Shown here: piece by piece, positions 40,385 through 48,893 of the stretch | Layout: each line of letters starts with the position of its first letter | Position numbering within the stretch: the stretch's first letter is position 1 | Origin: Streptomyces sp. NBC_01294 | Lineage (GTDB): Bacteria > Actinomycetota > Actinomycetes > Streptomycetales > Streptomycetaceae | DNA: 64,000 nucleotides | Assembly (NCBI RefSeq): GCF_035917235.1 | Contig: NZ_CP108423.1 | Location: forward strand, 3,909,001-3,973,000 | Direction: 5' to 3' | Translations under genes and position numbers: made by a program | The notes under the pieces: model-generated | The model's database searches: none | What the model was told of the DNA's origin: nothing | Seen by the model: the letters and a program-made list of their open reading frames with translations, nothing else

Positions 40385-40804
40385 ATGACTGTTGAGCTGA
40401 ACGAGACCGTACGGGGGCTGCTCGACTCCCCGCACCCCGCCGTCCTGTCGACCATCAACCCCGACGGGAGCCCGCAGAGCTCGGTGATCTGGGTGACCCG
40501 CGACGGCGGCGACCTGCTGATCTCCACCGAGCAGGGCCGCCGCAAGGAGCGCAACATCGTCCGGGACGGGCGGGTCGGCCTCACCGTCTTCGACCTGGCC
40601 AACCCCTTCCTGTATGCCGAGATCCGCGGCACGGCCACCGTCACCGAGGACGTCGGCCGCGCGGTGGCCGTCCGCATCGCCGAGGAGTACCTCGGCCCGG
40701 GCGCCGGCAAGGAATACCGGGACGCCCCGGCCGAGGACGTCCGCGTGGTCGTCCGCATCACCCCGACCAAGGTCCTCGGCAACGCGGCCCGCGCCGGCGG
40801 CTGA
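40385..40804 (+). CDS. PPOX-class F420-dependent oxidoreductase
   Basis: A 139-aa split-barrel protein of the F420-binding PPOX group. It shows LLDSPHPAVLSTINPDGSPQSSVIWV, GRRKERNIVRDGRVGLTVFD, RGTATVTED and VVVRITPTKVLG. Mycobacterial and streptomycete relatives reduce biliverdin or quinones with F420H2. The substrate is unknown. Ends before an 18-bp terminator stem. Confidence 0.88.
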   Translation: MTVELNETVRGLLDSPHPAVLSTINPDGSPQSSVIWVTRDGGDLLISTEQGRRKERNIVRDGRVGLTVFDLANPFLYAEIRGTATVTEDVGRAVAVRIAEEYLGPGAGKEYRDAPAEDVRVVVRITPTKVLGNAARAGG

Positions 40805-40837
40805 GGCTGAGGCCGGCGCGGGTACCCCCGAACGGCC

Positions 40838-40878
40838 CGGAGCCCCGGCCCCCGCGGAGTGCGGGGGCCGGGGCTCCG
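40838..40878. terminator. Strong hairpin terminator plus 10-bp repeats
   Basis: Perfect 18-bp stem (CGGAGCCCCGGCCCCCGC and complement) with loop GGAGT, between convergent genes. Immediately after it, three copies of the 10-base unit GGTGTGCTGC (the third ending GT, to about 40907) precede the stop codon of the beta-helix gene. Confidence 0.85.
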
Positions 40879-40916
40879 GTGTGCTGCGGTGTGCTGCGGT
40901 GTGCTGTTGTGTGCGG

Positions 40917-43676
40917 CTAGCCCTGCGTGAAGTAGCCGAGGAGGTCGGTGATCACGTGGTTGGAGCCGCCCCAGCTGTTGCTGACGCTGACCTTGCCGTC
41001 CCCGACCGGGGTCGTCACGTGGTTCGGGACGGTCAGACCGGGCAGGGCGCTGAGGCTGCTCGCCTCCGGACGGGCGGACCCGAAGCCGTACACGGTCAGG
41101 AAGCCGGGACCGGTGGTCTCGGTGGCCGTCAGGTTCAGCACCGCGCCCAGCGCGCCGGCCGGCAGACCGGCGACCGTCGTGGTGGCGCCCGGGGCGAGCT
41201 TGCCGGTGGTGCGGGTGTCGGCGAGGCGCTTCGGCGCGACCGGGGTGAAGAGGGCCTTGCCGTCGGCGCCGTAGTAGCCCACCACGTCCACGATCAGGTG
41301 CGTGGAACCGGCGTTGTTGTACAGCCAGATCGTCCCGTTCGGGCCGACCGGGACGATGGCCTGGTTGGACTTGTCCTTACCCGGCTCCGGGTTCAGGTTC
41401 GAGACCGCCGGCCGATGCGCCGGGTCCGGGTAGGCGATCACGTGCGAGTCCGACGTTGCCGCCGTGCTCGTCAGGTTCACCGCGACGGCCTTGGCGTCCG
41501 CCGGGATGCCGTTCACCCCCGCGACCTTCACCGGCCGCGTCGTACCACCGGCCAGCGCGCCGCCCGCCGTACGGGTGTCCGCGAGCCGGGTCGGGGCGAC
41601 CGGGCTGAACTTCTGCCCGGTGTTCGGCTGGTAGTAGCCCATGAAGTCCACGATCATCGCGGCCTGGCCGGAGTTGAGCCGCATCCACACCCAGCCGTAC
41701 TTGTCGACGGGGACGGTCACCGTGTTCGACGTGGTGCCGCCCGCACGGACGTTGACGTTCGACGTCGCCGGACGGTCCTCGCGGGTCGGGGACACACTGA
41801 GGTGGGTGTCCTGCGTGGCACCGGTGAGGGTCACGTTGAGGACCACCGCGGACATGCCGCCCGCAGTCGAGTTCCCCGTCCGGAGGTTGAGCGGCATGGC
41901 CACGGCGGTGGGCTCGCCACCCTGCAGGGTGCCGCCCCAGGTACGGGTGTCCCGCAGACGGATGGGCGTGACGGCCACGTAGCCGGACGGCGCGTAGTCC
42001 ACCCGCACGGTCCGGGTCGTCGTGGACGTGCCGCCCTTGGTGTCGACGAGCTTGACCGTCGCCTTGTAGTCGCCCGGCCTGTCGTACGTGTGCTGGGCGG
42101 TCTGCAGGCCTTCGTAGGCCTGGAACCAGCCTTCGCCGAAGTCGACCTCCATGCGTGCCACCGGCCACGTCGTCACCGACGCCGAGGCGTCGAAGGCGAA
42201 GGTCAGAGGGGGCAGGTGCGCCTCCGTGTCTCCCGCGGGCGGCAGGACCTGCGTGGCGGCGAAGGCCGCCGTCCCCGGGCCTTGCGGGGTCGCCTTGACC
42301 GGCTTCTCGGCGGAGACCTTCTGACCGGTGCCGTTGACGGCCGTCACCTTGATCACGTGGTCGCCCGGCAGGCCGTAGGTGTGCTTGGCGAGAGCGTGCG
42401 GGCCGGTGCCCTGCCGGGTTTCGACCGGGGGCGTCCCGTCGCCGAAGTCGACGTGGTAGCTCATCGTGGTGGGCCAGCGGCTGTCGGAGACCGCCTGCAC
42501 CTGGACCTCGGTCCCGACCGGCGCGTGCGCCGGGTCGACGGTCACCGTGACCTGGCGCAGCTCGTCCTGGAACTCCTCGGCGCCGCGGTCGAGGTACCCG
42601 CCGTTCTTCCCGGTGTTGGGAACGAGCGGGTCGTCCACCATCGGCTTTCCGTAGAGGTCCGTGAGCAGGACGCCCGGAGCCGTCGCGTCGGCGGAGTCGA
42701 TGCGGGGCGAGCCCTCGAACGAGTCGGTTTCCTCGGCGGACGCCGTCAGGACGTCGTGCGCTCCCTGGCCGGTGGCTGCCCGGAACGACGCCGCGTCCTT
42801 GTACGTGGTGCCGGACCAGTTGTAGGGCACCGGATCGTGACCGGCCATGCCGGAGGCCAGGTTGTAGTCGGCGAGCGTGCCCGCCGCCGCGCTCTGCGAC
42901 ACCAGGACGGCGTTTCGCGGATCGGCCGACGTGCACGCGCTGCTGGTGTTCTCGGTGCTGAACACGTTGTTGAACAGGCCGGAGGCGGTGGAGGTCCCGG
43001 TGACCGAGAGGGTCGCCGCGCAGTGGCCGGAGAGCGTGTTGTTGGTGATGACGGTGCCGGGCGCGTCCACCACGGTGACCGCCGACCGGGAATTGCCCGA
43101 TATCCCGTTGCGGCCGAGCACGGTGTTCCGGGAACCGCCGTCGACCAGCACCCCGGCCAGCGAGCTCCGGCTGACGCGCACGTCCGTGCTTCCCTCTCCG
43201 ACCGCGAGCGCGTTGCGATCGCCGTCCCGGCTGAAGATCCGGTCCAGCTCGACATGGGAGGAACCCTTGACGTGGACGCCGCCGAGGGTGATCAGATCGC
43301 GAAACACCACGTGGGAGGCGCCGCGGACGGTCAGCCTCTGGCCCGTGGACAGCTGCACACGGCCCGACTGCGCGTCGGGAACGAAGCTGATCGGCTTCCC
43401 CGGCTCCCCGGAGCGGTCGATGGTGACGGCCTCGGCATACGGCATGCCCGGCTTGATCCGCACCGTCTGGCCCGGCTCCACGACCTTGGCCGCCGCCGAG
43501 ATCGTGCAGTACGGGATGGCCTGCGTGCCGGTCCCCGCGTCGGAGCAGTTGGAGCCTGTGTGGTTGCTCACGTAGAGGCTGGTCGGGGTCTCGGCGGCGG
43601 CCGCAGCACCGACCGGGACACCGAGAAGGGTGACGACACCTGCGGTCAGCAGGGCCGTCGCACGAGTGGGACGCAC
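40917..43676 (-). CDS. Secreted beta-helix/PKD protein with three C-terminal repeats
   Basis: A secreted protein of about 919 aa. Signal peptide: VRPTRATALLTAGVVTLLGVPVGAAAAA. Residues about 35-330 form a right-handed parallel beta-helix (NTVLGRNGISGNS, VITNNTLSGH), a fold of polysaccharide lyases and adhesins. Two PKD-like domains follow (YHVDFGDGTPP, HTYGLPGDHVIKVTAVNG, MEVDFGEGW, HTYDRPGDYKATVKL). Three repeats of about 130 residues end it, each with P-x-RLxDTR (IRLRDTRTWGG, TRLADTRTAGG, KRLADTRTTGK) and ending VDFMGYY, VDVVGYYG or TDLLGYF. No catalytic motif or wall anchor was identified. The GTG at 43676 is preferred over ATGs at 43715 and 43808. Confidence 0.82.
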   Translation of the reverse strand: MRPTRATALLTAGVVTLLGVPVGAAAAAETPTSLYVSNHTGSNCSDAGTGTQAIPYCTISAAAKVVEPGQTVRIKPGMPYAEAVTIDRSGEPGKPISFVPDAQSGRVQLSTGQRLTVRGASHVVFRDLITLGGVHVKGSSHVELDRIFSRDGDRNALAVGEGSTDVRVSRSSLAGVLVDGGSRNTVLGRNGISGNSRSAVTVVDAPGTVITNNTLSGHCAATLSVTGTSTASGLFNNVFSTENTSSACTSADPRNAVLVSQSAAAGTLADYNLASGMAGHDPVPYNWSGTTYKDAASFRAATGQGAHDVLTASAEETDSFEGSPRIDSADATAPGVLLTDLYGKPMVDDPLVPNTGKNGGYLDRGAEEFQDELRQVTVTVDPAHAPVGTEVQVQAVSDSRWPTTMSYHVDFGDGTPPVETRQGTGPHALAKHTYGLPGDHVIKVTAVNGTGQKVSAEKPVKATPQGPGTAAFAATQVLPPAGDTEAHLPPLTFAFDASASVTTWPVARMEVDFGEGWFQAYEGLQTAQHTYDRPGDYKATVKLVDTKGGTSTTTRTVRVDYAPSGYVAVTPIRLRDTRTWGGTLQGGEPTAVAMPLNLRTGNSTAGGMSAVVLNVTLTGATQDTHLSVSPTREDRPATSNVNVRAGGTTSNTVTVPVDKYGWVWMRLNSGQAAMIVDFMGYYQPNTGQKFSPVAPTRLADTRTAGGALAGGTTRPVKVAGVNGIPADAKAVAVNLTSTAATSDSHVIAYPDPAHRPAVSNLNPEPGKDKSNQAIVPVGPNGTIWLYNNAGSTHLIVDVVGYYGADGKALFTPVAPKRLADTRTTGKLAPGATTTVAGLPAGALGAVLNLTATETTGPGFLTVYGFGSARPEASSLSALPGLTVPNHVTTPVGDGKVSVSNSWGGSNHVITDLLGYFTQG

Positions 43677-43847
43677 CAGAAGGGTTTCCTTCGCGAAGAG
43701 GTGATGGAGAGCCATCACGGGCGCGGCGCCGCACGACTGGTAGACGTCTTGTTCCCCCAGCGACAGTCGGGCGCACGCTGACCCGCGAAAACCAGGATCA
43801 TCATCCATTGTCCGAAAGTCGATGTCACCTCTGTTGAGGAACCAGGC

Positions 43848-44612
43848 CTACGGCAACAGCGTCCGCACCGTCGCCCACGCGTCCACCGCCGCTGCCGCGG
43901 GGTCGCCGTCCCCGAGGTGCGGCCGGACGAGAACCAGCCAGGGGATGAGGCCCTTGATACGGCGCAGGTGCCGGATGCGGTGGTGCGGGAGGTCCCGCCA
44001 GACGCTGCCCTGCACCGCCGCCTGCTCCGGGGTCAGATCGATCAGTGCCAGCAGCTCCCGGCACAGGGCCGCCGGGTCGCCGCCGCGGTCCGGGCCGAAC
44101 TGCTGGATCAAGTAGACCTGTACGCAGGCGCGTTCGGGCGCCCGGACCAGATCGGGCACGGCCTCGGCCCGCGCGCAGCGGTCGGTGGCGGTGAGCGCCA
44201 CCCGGCCCCAGCGCAGGCGGACCTCGTCCGGCAGCCGCTCGTCCCGCATCCGTACGCCGGCCAGGACGCGCAGGGTCCGCGGGTGGGGTTCCTCCCCCAG
44301 CGGCGGGCCGGTGGCCAGCCACGCCTCCAGGTCCTCCAGCGCGTGCCCGTCGGGCGGCACCGAGGTCAGCACCTGCCCCCGGGTGAGGAGCGCGACCATG
44401 GCGCCCGTGAGGTGGACCTTCGCGACGTGTCCGGCGTCGAAGGAGCCGACGGGGCGCCCGTACCGCTCGATGTGGCGCAGGCCGATCCTCGACTCACCGA
44501 CGGCGTAGACCTGCCCGGCGCGCGCCACCCCGCCGACGCACCGGACCACGCACACGCCGCCCGTGACGTCGGCCTCCTCGACGGAGTACACCTGCAGTTC
44601 GGCGATGGACAC
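43848..44612 (-). CDS. Hypothetical protein, last gene of the Imm50-like operon
   Basis: A 254-aa soluble protein. The N-terminal 90 residues are beta-rich and barrel-like (VYSVEEADVTGGVCVVRCVGGVARAGQVYAVG...). The rest is helical (RDLPHHRIRHLRRIKGLIPWLVLVRPHLG). The first part resembles the translation-factor-like or OB-type barrels of other Streptomyces hypothetical proteins, but no family could be named. GAAGGGGG precedes the GTG start. It lies 45 bases after the second Imm50-like gene. Confidence 0.65.
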   Translation of the reverse strand: MSIAELQVYSVEEADVTGGVCVVRCVGGVARAGQVYAVGESRIGLRHIERYGRPVGSFDAGHVAKVHLTGAMVALLTRGQVLTSVPPDGHALEDLEAWLATGPPLGEEPHPRTLRVLAGVRMRDERLPDEVRLRWGRVALTATDRCARAEAVPDLVRAPERACVQVYLIQQFGPDRGGDPAALCRELLALIDLTPEQAAVQGSVWRDLPHHRIRHLRRIKGLIPWLVLVRPHLGDGDPAAAAVDAWATVRTLLP

Positions 44613-44657
44613 CCCGACCCCCTTCCCCGGGCGGGAGGTTACCGCCCGCAGTGCCCC

Positions 44658-45053
44658 TCAGATCGGGCCTTGGAGGTACACGCGGCTCCGGATGACCGCG
44701 GAGGCGGCGGCCGAGAAGGCGAGGGTGCGGTTGTCGCTGGTCACCGCGACCTGCTGGCGTCCGGAGCCGGTCCTCGTGACGCGGACCGTGCGGTCGCGGC
44801 GGTCCGGGTGTTCGGCGGCGATGCCCGTCACGCGCAGCTCGTCCACGCCGGTGAACATGACGAAGAAGAGCAGGGTGTTGTACGGCTTCTCCTCCCACTC
44901 CGGCCTGGGGTGGTCCGGGAGCCGCCCGGTCTCGAAGCCGAGGGTGACCGAGGTGTCCCGCTCGTCCACGTGGACGTAGTACAGGGGGCAGGTCGACAGG
45001 TCCGGCGGGGTCGCGTAGAGGGCCGCCAGTTCGGGCCAGAGGACGTCGTTCAT
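44658..45053 (-). CDS. Imm50-like immunity-type protein B
   Basis: A 131-aa protein with the pattern of Imm50 proteins: an N-terminal WPELAALYATPPDL, VHVDERDTSVTLGFETGRLPDHPRPEW, FFVMFTGVDELRVTGIAAE, VRVTRTGSGRQQVAV and LAFSAAASAVIRSRVYL. Imm50 proteins are immunity or orphan immunity proteins of polymorphic toxin systems in actinobacteria. It is separated by a single base from the related gene upstream, so the two are probably products of a tandem duplication. Confidence 0.65.
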   Translation of the reverse strand: MNDVLWPELAALYATPPDLSTCPLYYVHVDERDTSVTLGFETGRLPDHPRPEWEEKPYNTLLFFVMFTGVDELRVTGIAAEHPDRRDRTVRVTRTGSGRQQVAVTSDNRTLAFSAAASAVIRSRVYLQGPI

Positions 45054-45054
45054 C

Positions 45055-45540
45055 TCAGGGCCGCTCGTAGAAGGGGTTGACGTACGTCGGCGGCAGCGTC
45101 GGGTACATCCTGGTCTCGGCCGGTCTGGTGAACCGGCGCGGCCCTGCGTCACCGCCGTCCGCGTCCCGTGTGAAGACGCTGAGCTTCCCCGCGAGCACGG
45201 ACGCGGCCGCCGTGAAGGAGACCTCGGTCCCCGGCGCCGCGGCGCGCACGGCCAGCCGGTGCCGGGGCAGCTCGGTGAGCACGACATCCGCGGTCACCGG
45301 CGGCCGCCAGCCCTCCATCACGAAGTCCTCGACGTGCGAGAAGCCGAGCTGGCACTGCATCGTGTCCCCGGGCCCGCCGTCCCAGCGGTCGGGGAACGCC
45401 GGCAGGTCGAGGCGCAGGACGACGGACGAGCCCCAGCCGTCCAGGTGCACCGAGCGCAGCCGGACCCCGGTCAGCTCGGGCACGTCGTCGTAGTACGGCG
45501 CGAAGGGCCGGTCGTTCACGACGAAGTCGGTCCAGGTCAC
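45055..45540 (-). CDS. Imm50-like immunity-type protein A
   Basis: A 161-aa protein related to its downstream neighbour (LTGVRLRSVHLDGWGSSVVLRLDLPAFPDRW, CQLGFSHVEDFVMEGW, VLTELPRHRLAVRAA, EVSFTAAASVLAGKLSVF). The GTG start overlaps the stop of the 45537 gene (GTGA). Imm50 family proteins typically protect from a cognate toxin encoded nearby; none is evident in this window. Confidence 0.65.
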   Translation of the reverse strand: MTWTDFVVNDRPFAPYYDDVPELTGVRLRSVHLDGWGSSVVLRLDLPAFPDRWDGGPGDTMQCQLGFSHVEDFVMEGWRPPVTADVVLTELPRHRLAVRAAAPGTEVSFTAAASVLAGKLSVFTRDADGGDAGPRRFTRPAETRMYPTLPPTYVNPFYERP

Positions 45541-46298
45541 GAGGCCCCTCCCGGGCCCGGCTCGATGCGGTCCAGCAGGGGCGCCGCCCACTGCGGGAGT
45601 GCGGATGCCGCCGGGCGGGGCGGGCGGGGGTCCGAGGTGATGCCGATGCCTCCCGCCGGGTCGCCGTACACGAACCGCCGGGACCAGCCCAGCCAGGAGC
45701 AGACGAACAGGTTCGCGCTCCACGCCAGGGCCAGCGCGCCGCGCAGCCCGGGGACCTCGTACCAGTAGCTGGTAAGCACCACGGCGCGGGAGACCGCCTC
45801 GTCCGGGTCCCCCGGCCGGGAATCGGCGGTGAGCCCGGCGGCCAGCACCGAGGCCGCGAACCGGTTGTCGGCGAGCAGCCCTCCGCTGTCGCGGACGACC
45901 GCGTCCAGCAGGTCCGCCGGGAGGCCGGCGGCGGCCTGCTCCAGCCTCGCCAGCAGCCCGGGCAGGCCCGGATCGCCGGCCGCCTCCAGGCCCGGAGCCG
46001 CCCTCAGGTCGGCCGGCAGCCGCTCGTCCCCCGTGCGGGCGGCCAGCAGGTGCAGGTACGCCAGCGCGCGCAGGGTCTGCCAGCGGCAGAGCGTGTCGAG
46101 CAGCGCGGTCCGGGAGCTGCGGAAGGCGAGCCGCACCGGCCAGTCGGCCGCCCGGACCTCGTTGCCGAGCGCCCGCAGCTCCGCCGGCACCGGGGCCGGG
46201 AAGACCCGGCTCCGGCCGGGGCCGTCATACGACGGCTCGGCGCGGTAGCCCGGCCAGAGCGGGGCGGGATTCCGGGGGGTACCGCTGCGGCTGCTCAT
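45537..46298 (-). CDS. Hypothetical protein, first gene of the Imm50-like operon
   Basis: A 253-aa protein rich in Ala and Leu, predicted helical, with no signal peptide. Segments such as VRLAFRSSRTALLDTLCRWQTLRALAYLHLLAARTGDERLP and LAWSANLFVCSWLGWSRRFVYGD are conserved-looking. No family was recognised. It heads a tightly packed operon of four genes, with the two Imm50-like genes following directly; a role as regulator, toxin partner or effector adaptor is open. Confidence 0.6.
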   Translation of the reverse strand: MSSRSGTPRNPAPLWPGYRAEPSYDGPGRSRVFPAPVPAELRALGNEVRAADWPVRLAFRSSRTALLDTLCRWQTLRALAYLHLLAARTGDERLPADLRAAPGLEAAGDPGLPGLLARLEQAAAGLPADLLDAVVRDSGGLLADNRFAASVLAAGLTADSRPGDPDEAVSRAVVLTSYWYEVPGLRGALALAWSANLFVCSWLGWSRRFVYGDPAGGIGITSDPRPPRPAASALPQWAAPLLDRIEPGPGGAS

Positions 46299-46377
46299 TC
46301 GGTTCGTCGTCCTTCGGGGTGCGCCCCGTCGCGCGGTGATGAGCCCTGCGATCGGGGCTCCGAGGGGAACACGCCTC

Positions 46378-47316
46378 TCAGGCCTTGGGCGGTTCCTCCA
46401 GCACCAGCCTGATCTCGGTGACCTCGTAGCCCGCGCGGTCGAAGGCGGCGGCCATCGGGACGTTGACGGTGTCGGTGGTCGCGGTGATCCGTTCGGCGCC
46501 CTCGGCGGCGTGGAAGCGGGTGATCTCGCCCAGGATCTCGTCGATCAGGCCCCGGCCGCGCTGCTCCGGTACGACGCCGAGGTAGCCGACGTTGCGGTGG
46601 TACGGGGTCGCCGACGGGATGGCCATGCCGGCGAGCGTGCCGTCCGGGAGGTGGGCCAGGCGCCACCAGGAGCGCTCGCCGGGGCAGTCGAGGTAGAACG
46701 CGACGTCCTCACGGGCCAGCTGTTCCGCGTCCATCGACCGGAGCTCGCTCTGCGTGTGCAGGTCGAGGCTGCCGGCGGACAGCCGGACGAAGGCGTCGAG
46801 GAACTCCTCGTCGGTGCCGTCGCGGAAGACGAGCCGGCCGGTGGGCGCCGTCGTCGCGGCGGCCGGGGTCCACTCGTAGCGCAGGCGCTCGATCTCGTGC
46901 GTCAGGCCGGCCTCGTACGCGGCCGCCTGGCGCCAGGCGACCGCGGCGGCCGTCTCCGGATCCTCGCGCCAGCCGCGGGGCAGGGAGATGTTGTAGACGG
47001 GCAGCCCCCCGAAGGCGGCGTGCCCGGCCGCGAGCAGCCCGGCGGCCACGGCGGCCGGGTCGGCCACGCGGGCCCGCACCTGGAGGCAGTCGAGCGCGAT
47101 GGGCCGCTCGCTGTCGGCACGGCCCCACCACAGGGCGCGGGCCAGGATCTCCCCGTCCTCGTCCTCGGCGAACCAGGTCCACTCGGGCCGGAACCGGTTC
47201 CCGTCCAGCTCCTCCCGGATCCTGTCGGCGGTCAGGGCGGGGACGGGACCGTCGGCGGGGTAGGCGACGGCGCGGTCCAGATCTGCGGGGTCTGCGGTGG
47301 CAGCGCGGAAGAACAT
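46378..47316 (-). CDS. GNAT family N-acetyltransferase
   Basis: A 312-aa protein with two GNAT-like halves. The second has the acetyl-CoA pyrophosphate loop (YLGVVPEQRGRGLIDEIL) and the following TATTDTVNVPMAAAFDRAGYEV, so it is the catalytic half. The first half is degenerate. Such tandem GNAT proteins acetylate small molecules or protein N-termini; the substrate is unknown. The ATG at 47314-47316 is chosen because it starts the conserved domain; no clear Shine-Dalgarno site is present. Monocistronic. Confidence 0.85.
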   Translation of the reverse strand: MFFRAATADPADLDRAVAYPADGPVPALTADRIREELDGNRFRPEWTWFAEDEDGEILARALWWGRADSERPIALDCLQVRARVADPAAVAAGLLAAGHAAFGGLPVYNISLPRGWREDPETAAAVAWRQAAAYEAGLTHEIERLRYEWTPAAATTAPTGRLVFRDGTDEEFLDAFVRLSAGSLDLHTQSELRSMDAEQLAREDVAFYLDCPGERSWWRLAHLPDGTLAGMAIPSATPYHRNVGYLGVVPEQRGRGLIDEILGEITRFHAAEGAERITATTDTVNVPMAAAFDRAGYEVTEIRLVLEEPPKA

Positions 47317-47387
47317 CCGGAGAGGATCACACGGGGCGCATCCCCCGGCCAGGGCTTTCCTGCCGGGAGGCCGCGCACCGGCAACGG

Positions 47388-47424
47388 CCGATGGCCGGCC
47401 TCCCAGGGGGAGACCGGCCATCGG
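47388..47424. terminator. Hairpin terminator of the bkd operon
   Basis: Eleven-base arms CCGATGGCCGG / CCGGCCATCGG with a 15-base loop containing a small inner TCCC/GGGA stem, 20 bases after the bkdC stop codon (minus strand). Confidence 0.75.
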
Positions 47425-47444
47425 GTGGAGCGTGGTGCGGTCCG

Positions 47445-48881
47445 CTACGCCCAGGTGATCAGGCGGCGGGGGTGTTCCAGGACGGCTGCGATGTCGGCCA
47501 GGAAGCGGGAGCCGAGCTCGCCGTCGATGAGGCGGTGGTCGAACGACAGGGCCAGGGTGGTGACCTGGCGCGGCTTCACCTTGCCCTTGTGGACCCACGG
47601 CTGGAGCTTGATCGCACCGACCGCGAGGATCGCGGACTCGCCGGGGTTCAGGATGGGCGTACCGGTGTCGACGCCGAAGACGCCGACGTTGGTGATGGTG
47701 AGGGTGCCGTTCTGCATGTCGGCCGGGGAGGTCTTGCCGTCGCGGGCCGTGGCGACCAGCGAGGACAGGGACTCCGACAGCTCGCCGAGCGTCTTGGCGT
47801 GGGCGTCCTTGATGTTCGGGACGATCAGCCCGCGGGGCGTGGCCGCCGCGATGCCCAGGTTGACGTAGTGCTTGAGCACGATCTCCTGGGCCGCCTCGTC
47901 CCAGGACGCGTTGACGTCCGGGTTGCGGCGGACGGCCACCAGGACGGCCTTCGCGATGAGGAGCAGCGGGTTGATGCGCAGCCCCGCGAGGTCCGGGTCG
48001 GCCTTCAGCTCCTGGACCAGCTTCATCGTGCGGGTCACGTCGAAGGTGATGAACTCGGTGACGTGCGGCGCGGTGAAGGCCGAGCCGACCATCGCCTGGG
48101 CGGTGACCTTGCGGACGCCCTTGACCGGGATACGGGTCTCCCGCTCCGACGTCAGGGCCGCCGGGGCCGGGACCGCGGCAGCGGCAGCCGCGGGTACGGC
48201 CGCCGGGGCCTGGACCGCGGCCGGCACGGCCTGCGGGGTGATCGCCGCGGCGGCCGCCGCGTGGACGTCCTCCCGGGTCACGACCCCGCCGTCGCCGGTG
48301 GGGACCACCGAGGCCAGGTCGATGCCGAGGTCCTTGGCGAGCTTGCGCACGGGCGGCTTGGCCAGCGGCCGCTCGCCGGCCGGGACGGCGGGGAGCACCG
48401 GTGCGGCCGGAGCCGCGGGAGCCGCCGGAGCCGCGGCGGCGGCCGGGGCCGCCGAGCCGTTCTGCGCGGCCGTGTCCGCCGCCGCCTTGCGCGGGCGGCG
48501 CTTGGTGGACGCGGTGGACACGCCGTAGCCGACCAGGACGGGCTGGCGCACCTCGGGGGCGGGCTCGGCCTCGGCCGGGGCTGCCGCCGCGGCGACCGCC
48601 GGGGCGGCCTCGACGACCGCCGGGACCTCGGCCCCGGCGTCACCGGTCTGGACGGAGATGATGACCTGGCCGACGTCGACCGTGGTGCCCTCCTCGAAGA
48701 GGAGCGCGTGCACGACGCCGTCGAACGGGATCGGCAGTTCCACGGCGGCCTTGGCCGTCTCGACCTCGCAGACGACCTGTCCGTCGGTGACCGTGTCACC
48801 CGGCTGGACGTACCACTTGAGGATCTCGGCCTCGGTGAGGCCCTCGCCCACGTCGGGCATCTTGAATTCGCGGATGGTCAT
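47445..48881 (-). CDS. bkdC: Branched-chain 2-oxoacid dehydrogenase E2 (dihydrolipoamide acyltransferase)
   Basis: A 478-aa E2 subunit that transfers the branched acyl group to CoA. The N-terminal lipoyl domain carries the lipoylation Lys in EVETAKAAVEL. An Ala/Pro-rich linker follows, then the E1/E3-binding domain (VRKLAKDLGIDLASVVPTG) and the catalytic chloramphenicol-acetyltransferase-like domain with LSFDHRLIDGELG. It provides isobutyryl-, isovaleryl- and 2-methylbutyryl-CoA, the primers for branched fatty acids and some polyketides. The ATG is 12 bases from the bkdB stop. Last gene of the operon. Confidence 0.93.
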   Translation of the reverse strand: MTIREFKMPDVGEGLTEAEILKWYVQPGDTVTDGQVVCEVETAKAAVELPIPFDGVVHALLFEEGTTVDVGQVIISVQTGDAGAEVPAVVEAAPAVAAAAAPAEAEPAPEVRQPVLVGYGVSTASTKRRPRKAAADTAAQNGSAAPAAAAAPAAPAAPAAPVLPAVPAGERPLAKPPVRKLAKDLGIDLASVVPTGDGGVVTREDVHAAAAAAITPQAVPAAVQAPAAVPAAAAAAVPAPAALTSERETRIPVKGVRKVTAQAMVGSAFTAPHVTEFITFDVTRTMKLVQELKADPDLAGLRINPLLLIAKAVLVAVRRNPDVNASWDEAAQEIVLKHYVNLGIAAATPRGLIVPNIKDAHAKTLGELSESLSSLVATARDGKTSPADMQNGTLTITNVGVFGVDTGTPILNPGESAILAVGAIKLQPWVHKGKVKPRQVTTLALSFDHRLIDGELGSRFLADIAAVLEHPRRLITWA

Positions 48882-48893
48882 GAACGTGGCTCC

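Noticed and set aside
40614..43781. Very long plus-strand open frame (over 1000 codons)
   Set aside because: Lies opposite the beta-helix/PKD gene; its translation is Arg/Val/Gly-rich without any domain.
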